A DNA stretch of 64,000 bases from Ovis canadensis. Its lineage: Eukaryota > Chordata > Mammalia > Artiodactyla > Bovidae. How positions within the stretch are numbered: position 1 is the stretch's first letter; every line of letters starts with the position of its first letter. This document shows positions 1-10,795 of this stretch, in pieces. The notes below the pieces were generated by a model. That model made no database searches and had not been told where the DNA came from. It was given only the letters and a program-made list of their open reading frames with translations. The stretch covers positions 45,788,501 to 45,852,500 of the forward strand of contig NC_091257.1 in the NCBI RefSeq assembly GCF_042477335.2, given 5' to 3'. A program made the position numbers and the translations under genes.

Positions 1-10
1 CCTTACTCTA

Positions 11-217
11 GGGTTTCCCGGGTGGCTCAGTGATAAAAGAATCCGACCACCAATGCAGGAGGTGCAGGTTTGATCACTACATATGGAAGATCCCCTGGAA
101 GAGGAAATATGGCAATCCACTCCAGTATTCTTCCCTGGGAAATCCCAGGGACAGAGGAACCTGGTGGGCTACAGTCCGTGGGGTCACAAAGAGCTGGACG
201 TGGCTGAGTACACACAG
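11..217 (+). mobile_element. Bov-tA SINE
   Basis: The copy opens with the tRNA-like head (gtttcccgggtggctcag), has the B-box-like stretch (gcaggtttgatcactac), and ends with the BovB-like tail (gtcacaaagagctggacgtg). It is nearly full length and moderately diverged. It is non-coding and was mobilised in trans by BovB machinery; the short frames across it are meaningless. Confidence 0.9.
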
Positions 218-610
218 CCATGTCTTCTGTACAAGAAGCTGAGTCAGTTAAGAGGACTCTGAAGAAAAATTCTACCTCCTCCCCTTCCCCTATCATCTTC
301 TCAGAGCTTCAATATAAGGTTACATCACTGGCCTAAATGCACAAAAAGCCCAGAATTAGCAAATGCTGGAAGCAAGGTGTGGTCCCCACAGTGTCCTAGT
401 CATTCAACAATATATTTCATCCATAATAAGGCAAGACATTTCAGCAACCCACTCATTTTGGGTCATGCTCATTTTGGCAAATTCTGTTATAAAGTGAAGA
501 TACTCTGCCAAAGAGGTAACTTCCTAGACCATCAAAAAACTTCAACCCTCTTACTCCTTTTATGGTATACTACTTATGGCTTAAATTCCCCCACACATTA
601 AAATATTAAA
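218..610. other. single-copy stretch, nothing recognised
   Basis: This is AT-leaning sequence with no repeat signature, splice-like exon or sustained reading frame that I can support. Confidence 0.5.
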
Positions 611-624
611 GGAAGAGACACTCA

Positions 625-915
625 TGTAGAAAACAAACATGGTTATCAAGGGGAAAAGGAGGTGAGGGATAAATTGGGAGACTGGAATTGATATATACAT
701 ACTATTAATACTATATATAAAACGGATAAATAGTAAGGACCCACCGTATGGCACATGGAGCTCCATTCGATCCCCTGTAATGATCAATATGGGAAAAGAA
801 TCTAAAAAAGAGTGGATACATGTATGTGTATAACTGATTCACTTTGCTGTACAGCAGAAACGAACACAACACCATACATCAACTATACTCCAATAAAAAA
901 TTTCTTTTTAAAAGA
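625..915 (+). mobile_element. 5'-truncated LINE-1 3' end
   Basis: It carries the ruminant LINE-1 3' UTR signature: a block reading roughly agactggaattgatatata, then aaaagaatctaaaaaagag, then ctgattcactttgctgtaca, ending in aatactccaataaaa-like sequence. The 14-bp flanks ggaagagacactca at 611-624 and 916-929 are identical. This is a complete but extremely truncated (about 290 bp) insertion. Confidence 0.9.
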
Positions 916-929
916 GGAAGAGACACTCA

Positions 930-1908
930 GGTGCAGGCTCAACAACCCAACAAAAGTAAAGCTGCTGCACCATCTCTTTATTTAACACCCATGTATGTAT
1001 TAAAGAGGCAGTCAGTGCCTGGACTGTGGATTAGGGCTCCATATGAGTTCCCGATCTTTCATAGAGATAAAGCTATCATATAAATGCTGACTCAATCGCT
1101 GGACTTAACCAGATGTATCATCCACAAGCGGCCAACGTTAGCATTAGGCAGAGAAGGGGAGAACAATTCAATGCGCTCTAATGTGATCTAATTCATAATA
1201 GAGGATCAGGACATGCACCTCCTGATATGCAAACTTTATTTTACCCCGGCTGGCTATGCAGTGCCGCTATGAAGACTCACTTACCCTGGCGTGTCAGTCG
1301 GTTCTGTCTTTCCCCACCTTCCGCCATTATGGAGACGCCCACAGAGAAGGCGTTTGGTTACATGCCAACAGGCAATGCAGAGCAGTTACCTTTCTGGTTT
1401 GTGAAATTCACAATGATGCTGTGTATGGAAACAACAGCAACAATGGGTTCAAAAGTGAGTTGAATGTACAGAATGCTTCTATTGACTTCGGAAGAATCCT
1501 GTGTCTGTAGACAAGCTAAGGCCACCAATGACAAATGAGCAGAGTTCTGAGGTGAACGCAGGTTGATATTTTTGTTTACGTTAATGAGTAAGAAAAAGGT
1601 GAAACAACAAAGAAGACATATGTTGGAATTTCACTCATTTGTCAGTGACATGAACGACTTCCCTGCGGAGTCAGGTAATAATTTTTGAATATGAGAATAC
1701 TGTCTCCACTTTTTGCGGTATTCTTGGTACAGTAGCTACAAATATAACCAACTTTTAAACTCCATCTGCATGGTTAACATTTTCTCCTTCATTTAATCTT
1801 AAGTGTAGAAAACTAAGAGAACAATAAATCAAGCTCAGACTGGCTGTACTTGTCAGTTTCTGTGGTGCAAACCTTAGCATGTAATCCTCAAATGTTAATC
1901 ACTAAACT
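930..1908. other. single-copy stretch with a CpG-retaining segment
   Basis: No interspersed repeat was recognised. The 1240-1360 segment keeps about seven CpGs in 120 bp, well above the surrounding sequence, and contains a minus-strand exon-like signal described in the findings. No gene can be called. Confidence 0.45.
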
Positions 1909-2056
1909 GGGAGCTTCCTTGGTGGTCCAGTGCCTAAGACTCTGTGCTCCCAACAAAGAGAGCTTGGCTTCAATCCCTGGTCAGGGAATTAGGCCTCACA
2001 TGCTACAACTAAGACCCAGCACAGCCAAATAAATAAACATAAAAAAAACCAAAAGG
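1909..2056 (+). mobile_element. CHR-type tRNA-derived SINE
   Basis: It begins gggagcttccttggtggtcc, has the internal promoter-like caatccctggtcagg, and ends in cagccaaataaataaa plus an A-run. The flanks tcactaa at 1899 and 2057 look like a partial target duplication. Confidence 0.85.
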
Positions 2057-2284
2057 TCACTAAGCCAGAAGCTTGAGGGCAAATCTTATATGTTATGCTA
2101 AATGCTGTGCCCCCAGAACTTGTATAGTTCATGATGCCTGGTAGATGCTCAAGAGATACTGAAAGAATGAGTAAGTTCTCTCTACCTGATTGTGAAATAA
2201 ACAGAAAATAAGTCTGTTCACCTTTTGGGAGTTACCTCATAAAAATCCCTTGTTTTACAGAGTTTCTTATTACTGTTTATTCCC
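2057..2284. other. short single-copy stretch
   Basis: Nothing was recognised between the SINE and the AT-only block. Confidence 0.4.
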
Positions 2285-2672
2285 AATTTATGACTGTATA
2301 TATTATAATACAGTATATTATATATATATTTATGTATTATCTATTATACAATACACAATGCATGTTATATATAAGTTATATATGTACAAATATTATATAT
2401 AACATATATATTTATATCGTATATAATTGGATAAATAATCATATCAATATCATAATTATATATTATAACATACAATTATACTATACATTAATTATAATAT
2501 TGTGATATATTACAATTATTAAAGCTATATGTATTTGTATATACATATGTATATATGAATTATATTTATAATTAATAATATATAACACATTATACATATG
2601 TATTACATTATATATGATACATATATTATAACAAATAATTACATATTTTAGTATGCCTATTACATACATGTA
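2285..2672. repeat. AT-only low-complexity block
   Basis: About 390 bp are almost entirely A and T with scattered C and G, built from imperfect tata, atat and taatat runs without a fixed period. Frames at 2290-2505 and 2481-2669 (Tyr/Ile repeats) are artefacts of the composition. The block abuts the 5' end of the BovB element. Confidence 0.9.
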
Positions 2673-2673
2673 T

Positions 2674-4180
2674 GTGGAAGTGAGAAATAGATTTAAGGGA
2701 AAGCATCACTACGAACAAAGCTAGTGGAGGTGATGGAATTCCAGTTGAGCTGTTTCAAATCCTGAAAGATGATGCTGTGAAAGTGCTACACTCAATATGC
2801 CAGCAAATTTGGAAAACTCAGCAATGGCCACAGGACTGGAAAAGGTCAGTTTTCATTCCAATTCCAAAGAAACGCAATGCCAAAGAATGCTCAAACTACT
2901 GCACAATTGCACTCATCTCACATGCTAGTAAAGTAATGCTCAAAATTCTCCAAGCCAGGCTTCAGCAATATGTGAACCGTGAACTCCCTGATGTTCAAGC
3001 TGATTTTAGAAAAGGCAGAGGAACCAGAGATCAAATTGCCAACATCTGCTGGATCATGGAAAAAGCAAGAGAGTTCCAGAAAAACATCTATTTCTGCTTT
3101 CTTGACTATGCCAAAGCCTTTCACTGTGTGGATCACAATAAACTGTGGAAGATTCTGAAAGAGATGGGAATACCAGACCACCTGACATGCCTCTTGAGAA
3201 ACCTATATGCAGGTCAGGAAGCAACAGTTAGAACTGGACATGGAACAACAGACTGGTTCCAAATAGGAAAAGGAGTACATCAAGGCTGTATATTGTCACC
3301 CTGCTTATTTAACTTATATGCAGAGTACATCCTGAGAAACGCTGGACTGGAAGAGACACAAGCTGGAATCAAGATTGCCAGGAGAATTATCAATAACCTC
3401 AGATATGCAGATGATACCACCCTTATGGCAGAAAGTGAAGAGGAGCTAAGAAGCTTCTTGATGAAAATGAAAGAGGAGAGCAAAAAAGTTGGCTTAAAGC
3501 TCAACATTCGGAAAACGAAGATCATGGCATCTGGTCCCATCACTTCATGGGAAATAGATGGGGAAACAGTAGAAACAGTGTCAGACTTTATTTTGGGGGG
3601 TTCCAAAATCACTGCAGATGGTGACTGCAGCCATGAAATTAAAAGACGCTTACTCCTTGGAAGAAAAGTTATGATCAACCTAGATAGCATACTGAATAGC
3701 AGAGATACTACCTTGCCAACAAAGGTCTGTCTAGTCAAGGCTATGGTTTTTCCAGTGGTTATGTAGTGAGAGTTGGACTGTGAAGAAAGCTGAGTGCTGA
3801 AGAATTGATGCTTTTGAACTGTAGTATTGGAGAAGACTCTTGAGAGTCCCTTGCACTGCAAGGAGATCCAACCAGTTCATTCTAAAGGAGATTGGTCCTG
3901 AGTGTTCTTTGGAAGGACTGATGCCGAAGCTGAAAACTCCAATACTTTGGCCACCTCATGCAAAGAGTTGACTCACTGGAAAAGACTCTGATGCTGGAAG
4001 GGATTGGGGGCAGGAGAAAAAGGGGATGACAGAGGATGAGATGGCTGGATGGCATCACCAACTCCATGGACATGAGTTTGAGTGAACTCTGGGAGATGGT
4101 GATGTACAGGGAGGCCTGGCATGCTGTGATTCATGGGGTCACAAAGAGTTGGACACAACTGAGTGACTGAACTGAACTGA
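2674..4180 (+). mobile_element. BovB (RTE-clade) LINE, truncated and internally deleted
   Basis: It contains the reverse-transcriptase part of BovB ORF2 and runs to the characteristic 3' tail with tandem actga units (gactgaactgaactga). From my recollection of BovB, the first 25 bp (gtggaagtgagaaatag...) lie about 600 bp upstream of the following segment in intact elements, so an internal deletion near 2697 is inferred. It is flanked by AT-rich sequence on both sides. Confidence 0.93.
2777..3766 (+). pseudogene. BovB ORF2 reverse transcriptase remnant
   Basis: This is a 329-codon frame with RT motifs in order: the finger motif FIPIPKK near residue 27, motif A with Asp110 (FLDYAKAFHCV), GCILSPCLFNLY near 170-181, and the catalytic YADD at 210-213. 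The family does target-primed reverse transcription in the nucleus. It is broken: motif A reads AFHCV where the 51.8-kb copy has TFDCV, and a stop (TAG, 3764-3766) arises where a few bases are missing compared with the other copy. The endonuclease is absent. It is a dead copy, not a host gene. Confidence 0.92.
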
Positions 4181-4255
4181 TGTGTATATATATATATATG
4201 AATATATACAGACATATAAAATACATATTTGTATGTGTGTATACATACAAACAAG
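4181..4255. repeat. TA/TACA simple repeat
   Basis: Tandem ta, then mixed atatac and gtgtatac units, directly follow the BovB tail; it was probably seeded by that tail. Confidence 0.8.
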
Positions 4256-4389
4256 GTTTTAAATAATGTTGAAAGTGAAGGAAGTTATTTCTTAGTAGTG
4301 CATTAATTTTTTAAAAATTAGATTTTGAACTTCCCTATTGCTTGAGTTTATTTCCATTTTATATACTTTTTTATAGAGAAACATAGTTG

Positions 4390-4690
4390 TTATGAAGATG
4401 AAGGAAGGTGAGGAGAAGAGTAGGAGGAGGGTCAATTGGGAGGGAGGAAGAAAGTCTGACCCAGGGTGGAGTACTCCAGGGAACAGCCTGCAGTAGGAGG
4501 GTCTTAGCCCAAAAAGAAAGGAAGAAACAGAAGCGAGGGCTCATGAGAGAGTAGCTAGAGATGAGCCAAGGATCAGAGAGCCTAATTACATAGACCTTGC
4601 AGGCTGCTTCAGGGACAGAGAACTTTATCCAAGTTTGAAGCAGAGAAATACAATAGAATTTCTATAATAAAAAGATCACTCCTTGAAAAA
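4390..4690 (-). mobile_element. L2 LINE fragment, antisense
   Basis: Diverged blocks match the reverse complement of the L2 3' region: a gagggtcttagccc-like block, atagaccttgcaggctgc, and the stretch ending aaaaagatcactcc. Divergence is high, as expected for an ancient mammalian repeat. Confidence 0.55.
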
Positions 4691-4740
4691 TAAAAAAATA
4701 AAAATAAAGGACTGAGTAAAAAGGAAAAAAAAAAGATCCC
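4690..4740. repeat. A-rich simple repeat
   Basis: Runs of aaaataaa and polyA lie between the L2 remnant and the LINE-1 tail. Confidence 0.7.
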
Positions 4741-4844
4741 CTCTTTAAAAATTTACCCAGGTGGCTGCTGTTAGTTACTGATGCTTACTGATAGGAATAT
4801 AATCACTGTGAGTAAACTATATTTAAAACACAACCAAAACAAAA

Positions 4845-5070
4845 AGACTACTCCATATAAAACAGATAACTAATTGGAACCTACTGTATGGCCAGGTAAC
4901 TCTACTTAATACCCTGTAATGACCTCTATGGGAACAGAACCTAAAAAAGCGTAGATATATGCATATGTATAAATGATTCCCTTTACTGTACAGCAGAAAG
5001 TAACACAACATTCTAAATCAACTATATTCCAAGTAAAATTATTACTCTGATAAAAATAATAGAAGATTTA
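4845..5070 (+). mobile_element. LINE-1 3' end fragment
   Basis: It shows the ruminant LINE-1 3' UTR landmarks: ccatataaaacagataacta, ggaacctactgtatgg, ccctttactgtacagcagaa and aatcaactatattcc, then A-rich sequence. It is truncated to about 225 bp. Confidence 0.85.
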
Positions 5071-5337
5071 AAAACAAAAACAACCCCCGCCCCCCACTGC
5101 CAAGAAGAACACATCAGAGTTTTCACCTGAAACAAGGTGAATTTCTTCTCTCTTATTCATCTCATCTATGTAATCAGCATTTCCACCCCAGCTGGCATCT
5201 GGGGCCCCAAAGTGCATTCTGGGTTTTGCTTTTAGCTCTACCCCAATCAGGAGATTTTACAGACATTATCAGTTGTATGTTTTCCTGCACAACATGAAAA
5301 TCGGGCTTTGATTAGTTATAAGAGTTGAGTTCGTCCT
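5071..5337. other. single-copy stretch
   Basis: There is a poly-C patch at 5084-5095, otherwise nothing recognised. Confidence 0.4.
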
Positions 5338-5535
5338 TTAAGACAGGCAAAGAGAGAGGCAGGGAGAGGAGGAGGGAGGGAGAGAGGAGTGGAAAAAAGA
5401 CAGAATTGCAAAACAAAGCAGAGCTGAATGAAGCACATATGGAGCTGAAGGCAGAAAACAAGAAAGAGGAAAAGGAAAAAAGAAAAGGAAAGAGGGAAGG
5501 GAAGGAGGGTGGAGGAAGAAAAGAAACAAAATAAG
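5338..5535. repeat. polypurine (GA-rich) tract
   Basis: About 200 bp are strongly purine-biased on the plus strand, with imperfect gagg, ggga and agaaa units. The frames across it (Lys/Glu/Arg on plus; Ser/Pro/Phe/Leu on minus) are compositional artefacts. Confidence 0.85.
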
Positions 5536-6065
5536 ATTTAAAGAATCAATACCAGCCGAGAAGGGCGGATCCCTTCAGGCCCTTGCCTGCTGTAATTACT
5601 TAGCTCAATGGGCTGGGGCACCAGGAACAGACCCCTGAAGGGCTTGGATTAGACCCAGCACTGTGACCAATTAGCTTCACCCCATTCCCTGCTCTGCCTC
5701 AGACACTTTTCACCACCTCAGGTCTTGTACTTCAGTTTTTCAGCTTTTCACACCTCAGATTATTTCTCTATAAAACGGGAGCAGCAATTTTATATATATA
5801 TATTTTTTTTTTTTCTGGCTCACAGATTGCTTTAAAAAATCTGCATAACTTACTTGAAGGAAGCCACAGTGTCAATATTGAAAACAGAATTCTCAATTCA
5901 GAGCTCACGTTTTTGCTAGTCCCAGTTTGTTAGTAAACAAAGGTTCCCTAAGGGTCAACTTGTGTGCTCAGAACTCTCTATTCAAAGTGGTGAAGTAGAA
6001 CAAGCAGGTATTAAAAAGAATCCCTTTTCATCAAAATTCACAACTTCTGGTCTTCGAATGACAGT
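5536..6065. other. single-copy stretch
   Basis: No exon or interspersed repeat was recognised. A short ta run followed by a T-run occupies about 5791-5814. Confidence 0.4.
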
Positions 6066-7010
6066 GTTAAGAAAATGAAAAGGCAAACCACAGACTGGAG
6101 AAAATATCTATATCTAAAAATATAAGGAATAAAAATATAAAATATAAAAAAAAAAACTTTTACAAGATGAACAACCCCATTTTAAAAAATGAGCTAAAGA
6201 TATCAATAGACACTTCACAAGCAGAGATATATGCATGGCCAGTAAGCATATGAAATGATGCTCAACATCATTAGTCATCATCCACAATGAGATTTCACTA
6301 CACACCCATTAGAATGACCAAAATTAAACACATTTGACAATACCAAGTGTTGGCAAATATATAGAACAACTGGTGGTGGGAGGATAAAACTGTCCAACCC
6401 CTTTCGAAAAGAGTTTGACAGTTTCTTATAAAGTTAAATATACACCTAACAGGCATTCAATCATACTACCATTGCATATTTACCCAAGAGAAATAAAAAC
6501 ATATGTTCACAGAAAGACTTATTCATGAACGTATAAAGCAACTTCATTTATCATAGCCGAAAAGTGGAAACAAACTGTCCATCATCAAGTGTATGGAGAA
6601 TGAATACGCACATACGCTATCTTCATAGACTAGAATCATAACAAGGTGAAAAAAAAAAAAAGAATGAATTATTGGTATATGCAACAATGTGGATGAATTT
6701 CCAAAGCAGTATGCTGAAAGAAGTCAGACTCAGAATACCACACTCTGCAGGATCTGATTTATATAAAATCCTAGAAAAGACAAAACCAATCTATGGTGAC
6801 AGAAAATAGTTTAGCAGTTGCCTAGGGCAGAGGAGAAGGGGCAGTTGTCTAGGAAGAGGCAGAAGAGAATTTTTAGGGTGACGAAGCGTCTCAAACCTTG
6901 AGGAGACTGTATACATTTGCCAAAACTTATTGAAATATGTTTTAAAATGGGTGCATCTTACTATATACAAAGTATACTTCTAAACATTGATTTACCTTTC
7001 TGAACAATAA
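6066..7010 (+). mobile_element. old LINE-1 (L1M-type) ORF2 3' end and 3' UTR
   Basis: Decayed ORF2 C-terminal landmarks are readable: a caatttaaaaaatg-like block, agacacttcacaagcag, aagtgttggcaaatata, and ccattgcatatttacccaag. They are followed by the 3' UTR with ggtgacagaaaatag and gcttctaaac-like sequence. Every frame is broken. It is a mammal-wide old family, much more diverged than the 56.6-kb copy. Confidence 0.85.
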
Positions 7011-8189
7011 AGGAAGAATCTCTGCATCAGAGGACTTGCTGTCTAAGAAGTGTTGTATCCTTGGGGCACGTTATTCCAAATCATATCAATTTGAGGAGGG
7101 GGAGAATTTTATAGTAGGGGGATCTTAAAGCCTGTTCTAATATTAACATACTTTCTATATTAATGTAACTATCAATCATATCTCAATCTATAAAGTGACA
7201 AAGATGCTAAGTAAATCAAATAGCATGCCAACTCCCTCTGCTGACATCTTGACTATCCTTTATAATGTCATCTGCCTTCAAACAAATCAAATTTTGTCCT
7301 AAGAGGTACTATTTATAATATTTGTGTCATCAGTTTTACATTTACTGTGCTTACTGGTTAATAGCAAGGTTTTTTAAGCTTCAGAGACTTAAGTGACACT
7401 TGAAAAATATCCAAGATGAAAAATACAGTAGATGAATAATTTCCTTAATCAGTATAATCTCCAAGAAATTGATTATCACAGTTTATAACTGGTTCATGGG
7501 AATAGCTTTAAAGGCTTAGACTACTGTCAAAATAAATGTGTTACAAATGATCATTTATATTATAAAAAGAGAATTAATAATAAAAAGCTACTTTTTCATC
7601 TCCCTTCTACTCAAATTATTTCCAATTACTGTCACTCATTCTTTTGTGGAATTTCTTTCCATTACCTTTTCATGACAAGTTTGAGCTCTGGTGTATCCAC
7701 AGGGAACAAGAATTGTTTCATGACTGCAGAGAGCGCTGGTTACAGTGGAATAACAGACTTCAGTTAGCCAAGAATGACGGCATTCCCCGGCTGCCTTAAC
7801 CCTTGTGAAATGTTCCTAGTCTGGTTCATCCTAAAGCTGTAGATTATAAATAACCCTGTCAAGCAACATGGAGTGGAAAGATCCTCTTCAGACCCAAGAC
7901 ACAACAGGTTGTAGTCCTGAGACCTTCTTTTCTTTTTCATTTGTAGCTATTAGGGAAATGGACTCACTACAGCAGAGACTCCACCTGATGTGGAAAATAC
8001 AATTTGGGGTCTGGCTTTTCTTCTTGGAACATATTCAGTAATAAGCTTCATTCTTGCTTGATCCACATCCATCCCTTCCTTAAAAAAGAACCAAGTATAA
8101 GGTAAATACTAAAGGCAGATACTTCAGAACACTTCAGTGACAAAAGATTTGGTCTATTAAAGAATCTGTGCAGTAGCTAAACACTTCAG
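7011..8189. other. single-copy stretch (1.2 kb)
   Basis: AT-rich sequence with no repeat, exon or long frame that I can support. Confidence 0.45.
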
Positions 8190-8420
8190 ACCACGAAGTT
8201 AATACAGGTACATACACCTAGTACCAGGCACTGTAGAAAGGTTTAATTTAATCCTCCGAATCTCTCTACAAAGTAGTCTTTATTGCTACTTTTCCATGTT
8301 GCAGAAAAGAAAACTGAGACAGAACAGTTATGTAATTTGCCCAAGGACACACAGTTCACAATCAGAAGAGGTAGGAGTCAAATGTAATCTGTCTGACTCC
8401 AAAGTCACCAAGGCATTCAG
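8190..8420 (+). mobile_element. MIR SINE
   Basis: It retains MIR core and 3' blocks: aaaactgagacagaacag, gtaatttgcccaaggacaca, and gtctgactccaaag. The 71-codon frame across it is chance. Confidence 0.85.
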
Positions 8421-8720
8421 CTTTTCTTACTGGGAAACTCAGTGCTTACTTACTGAGACATCAAGGATAATCTCACCGTATTCAATGGGAGAGAGATTCT
8501 GTAGAGAATAAGCAATAGACTCATACTAAATCTAAAAGTCAACCTGAAATATAATTTTGACCTTGCAATACACTGCAAATCTATTAAAATAAGAATATTG
8601 GTATACACTTACCTTCTCCTAACACTCTACCAATTTTCAAAAAGGTCGATCCAAATAAATTCATTTAAAAAGGTAATTAGCAAATGCTTTGGAGGAAAGA
8701 TTGGCATAAATAAAGTTTAG
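8421..8720. other. single-copy stretch
   Basis: Nothing was recognised. Confidence 0.4.
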
Positions 8721-9630
8721 ATTATGCATTGTTTGGACTAAGCATTTCCACTTCCAGGATCTGTCCTACAGGAAATTTGCACAAGTATCCAAACACATAT
8801 GTCCAAAAACATTCTTTGCAAACATTCTTACACTGGCAAAAACTGAAACAACCCAAGGAGCATCACTGGAGAATGATTTTAAAAGTTTTGCTACATTAAA
8901 AGAATAACATTACTACGCAGATTTCAAAGAAAGAGGTAGATTTACATGATGTGGGAAGTTATCCAAAATGTATTTGGTGGAAACACAGGTTGCATGACAA
9001 TATGTGTATTATTTTTGTAAGAATAAAAAGATGTATGAAGAGAAAAATCTGAACGGATATGTGTTAGTTGTTTCTTCTTTTTCTGTTTTTTGAGGTGGAC
9101 CATTTTTAAAGTCTTTATTGAATTTGTTACAATATTGCTTCTGTGTTATTGTTTTGGCTTTTTGGCCACAGGCATGTGGGGTCTTAGCTCCCCAACCAGG
9201 GATTGAATCCGCAACCCCTGCCTTGGAAGTCGAAGTCTTAACCACTGGATGGCCAGGGAAGTCCCTACATTCTAATTGTTAATGGTAGCTATTAAAGTGG
9301 TAAAGTATTGTAGTGAAGTATTGATGAGATAAGGAGGGGAAACTTAAGTCATCTTAGGTCTTCATAGATGTCTGCAATGAGAATGTGTCTGTGTGTTTAA
9401 AGAAAAGCAAAGTATTTGAATTTGCACTGCTCTTTACTTTTCACAATATATTCATATATATACATACATACATTGAAATATGAAATATACATGTGAATAG
9501 ATCAAAATGTAACAATGATTATCTCTGGATGGTGGGACTAAGATTTCCTCTGAATTCTGTGTTGCATAGATCTTTATATTTTATAACTTTCCTTAATGAA
9601 TATGCATTACTTTTATAATCATCCTAAATT
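8721..9630 (+). mobile_element. old LINE-1 3' UTR, split by a SINE
   Basis: The left part (8721-9087) has a tacaggaaatttgcac and caacccaaggagcatcac block. The right part (9450-9630) has tgattatctctggatggtgg, a known old LINE-1 3' UTR stretch, ending ttacttttataatcat. A CHR SINE sits between them. Confidence 0.7.
9088..9266 (-). mobile_element. CHR-type SINE inside old LINE-1
   Basis: The reverse-complemented head is ggccagggaagtccc at the right end, with ccccaaccagggattgaatc inside and the tail tttttaaagtctttattgaa at the left. Insertion is antisense to the host LINE-1. Confidence 0.88.
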
Positions 9631-10188
9631 ATGTGAATCCCTGGAGAAACATCCTTCTCTCTGGAATTTGGCTCTCTCAGCCATCCCAAATGGGACAGAC
9701 TGAAGGAATAGGATGTTCTTTTACCTCATTAGGCAAAACAACACATTCTCAACCTAAAACATTTGGCTTGACCATACACATTGGAGTGTTTGGTTTTGTG
9801 AATACACAGAGGCGTGGGCATATTTGTTGGGGAATGTGCTCATCCAATCAAGCAACACAGACTTCTTAGGCTTTTGTTTTGCTCAAGAGGTAAGGCGCTG
9901 TGGAGGAATACAGGAATGAGACCTGGCCTTGTCCTTCAGGCCTGGGAAGGTCAGGATCTCACTGAGCGGAGGGATACACATATATGGAATGGGAGACAAC
10001 ATCTGAAGAGTCACAGTGTCTAGTACCGATGCATGAACATTACAGCAGAGTCAGAAGAAGGAAAGTGTTGGAAAGGGTTCAGGGCATCGTGGCCCACTTG
10101 CCTCATTTGACCCAGGAAATGCCATCAAGCTTCAGGGAACATTTTGAAGTTGTTCAGCAGTGCTGTTTCTTGTCCCCATTGCTTCTTG
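9631..10188. other. single-copy stretch
   Basis: Overlapping short frames at 9633-10229 have no recognisable product and no splice-flanked structure. Confidence 0.4.
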
Positions 10189-10249
10189 TATTGGGTTTGC
10201 CATATACGGCTATGGAAGAGTCTGAATGAACTTTTTGGCCAACCCAGTA
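10189..10249. mobile_element. miniature mariner element
   Basis: A 57-bp unit begins ttgggtttgcc and ends ggccaacccag, nearly perfect inverted termini, and is flanked by TA on both sides (10189-10190, 10248-10249). The right arm (gaatgaactttttggccaac) matches the terminus of the bovine mariner family. The centre is almost completely deleted. Confidence 0.75.
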
Positions 10250-10467
10250 CCTATTCTGCTAGGCTAGATTGGCTTAATCGAGGCACATTTTGCTGTGAAA
10301 GGCTGTCCTGCACATGGCAGAATTAGTCTACCAGCATCCCTGGCCTCTCTACATGCAGGTAATATTCTCTGGCCCAGCTGTAACTATCAAAAATGTCCTG
10401 TCTGATCCTGAGTGACCACAATGATGGTGTAAAAGTAACAGGAATGGGAATGTCAAGGAAGGAAGCC
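10250..10467. other. short single-copy stretch
   Basis: Nothing was recognised. Confidence 0.4.
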
Positions 10468-10795
10468 ATGGGACTTCGCTGGTGGTCCAGTGGTTAGGAA
10501 TCTGCCTGCCAATGCAGGGGACACGGGTTTGATCCCTGGCCTGGGAAGATTCCACATGCCATGGGGCAGCTGAGCCAGTGTACCACAGCTACTGAGCTTG
10601 TACTCTGGAGCCTGTGAGCCACAACTACTGGAGCCCATGTGCTCTAGAGCCCGTGCTCCCCAAAGAGGGGCCACCACAATGAGGCGCCTACACTCCACAA
10701 GCAGAGAGAGCACGTGTACAACAAGGAAGGCCCTGTGCAGCCAAATATAAGTGAATAAGTAAACGAATGAATAAAAATATGTTTTAAAAGGAAGC
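10468..10795 (+). mobile_element. long-form CHR SINE
   Basis: It starts gggacttcgctggtggtcc and has tttgatccctggcctgggaa. A long body of gagccacaactactggagcc and gcagagagagcacg-like units follows, ending gcagccaaatataagtgaat and an A-rich tail. At about 325 bp this is the long variant with an extended body. The antisense 118-codon frame is an artefact. Confidence 0.88.

Noticed and set aside
11..217. tRNA-like sequences in the Bov-tA and CHR copies as tRNA genes
   Set aside because: Only the promoter-box similarity remains; no intact cloverleaf or anticodon arm can be folded by eye.
2290..2669. Tyr/Ile-rich frames in the AT block
   Set aside because: They arise from AT-only composition on both strands.
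3280..3861. 193-codon antisense frame in the BovB
   Set aside because: Shadow of the RT gene on the opposite strand; the same shadow recurs at 52237-52800.
5325..5534. Lys/Glu-rich 69-codon frame
   Set aside because: It is the reading of a polypurine tract, with an equally open antisense frame.
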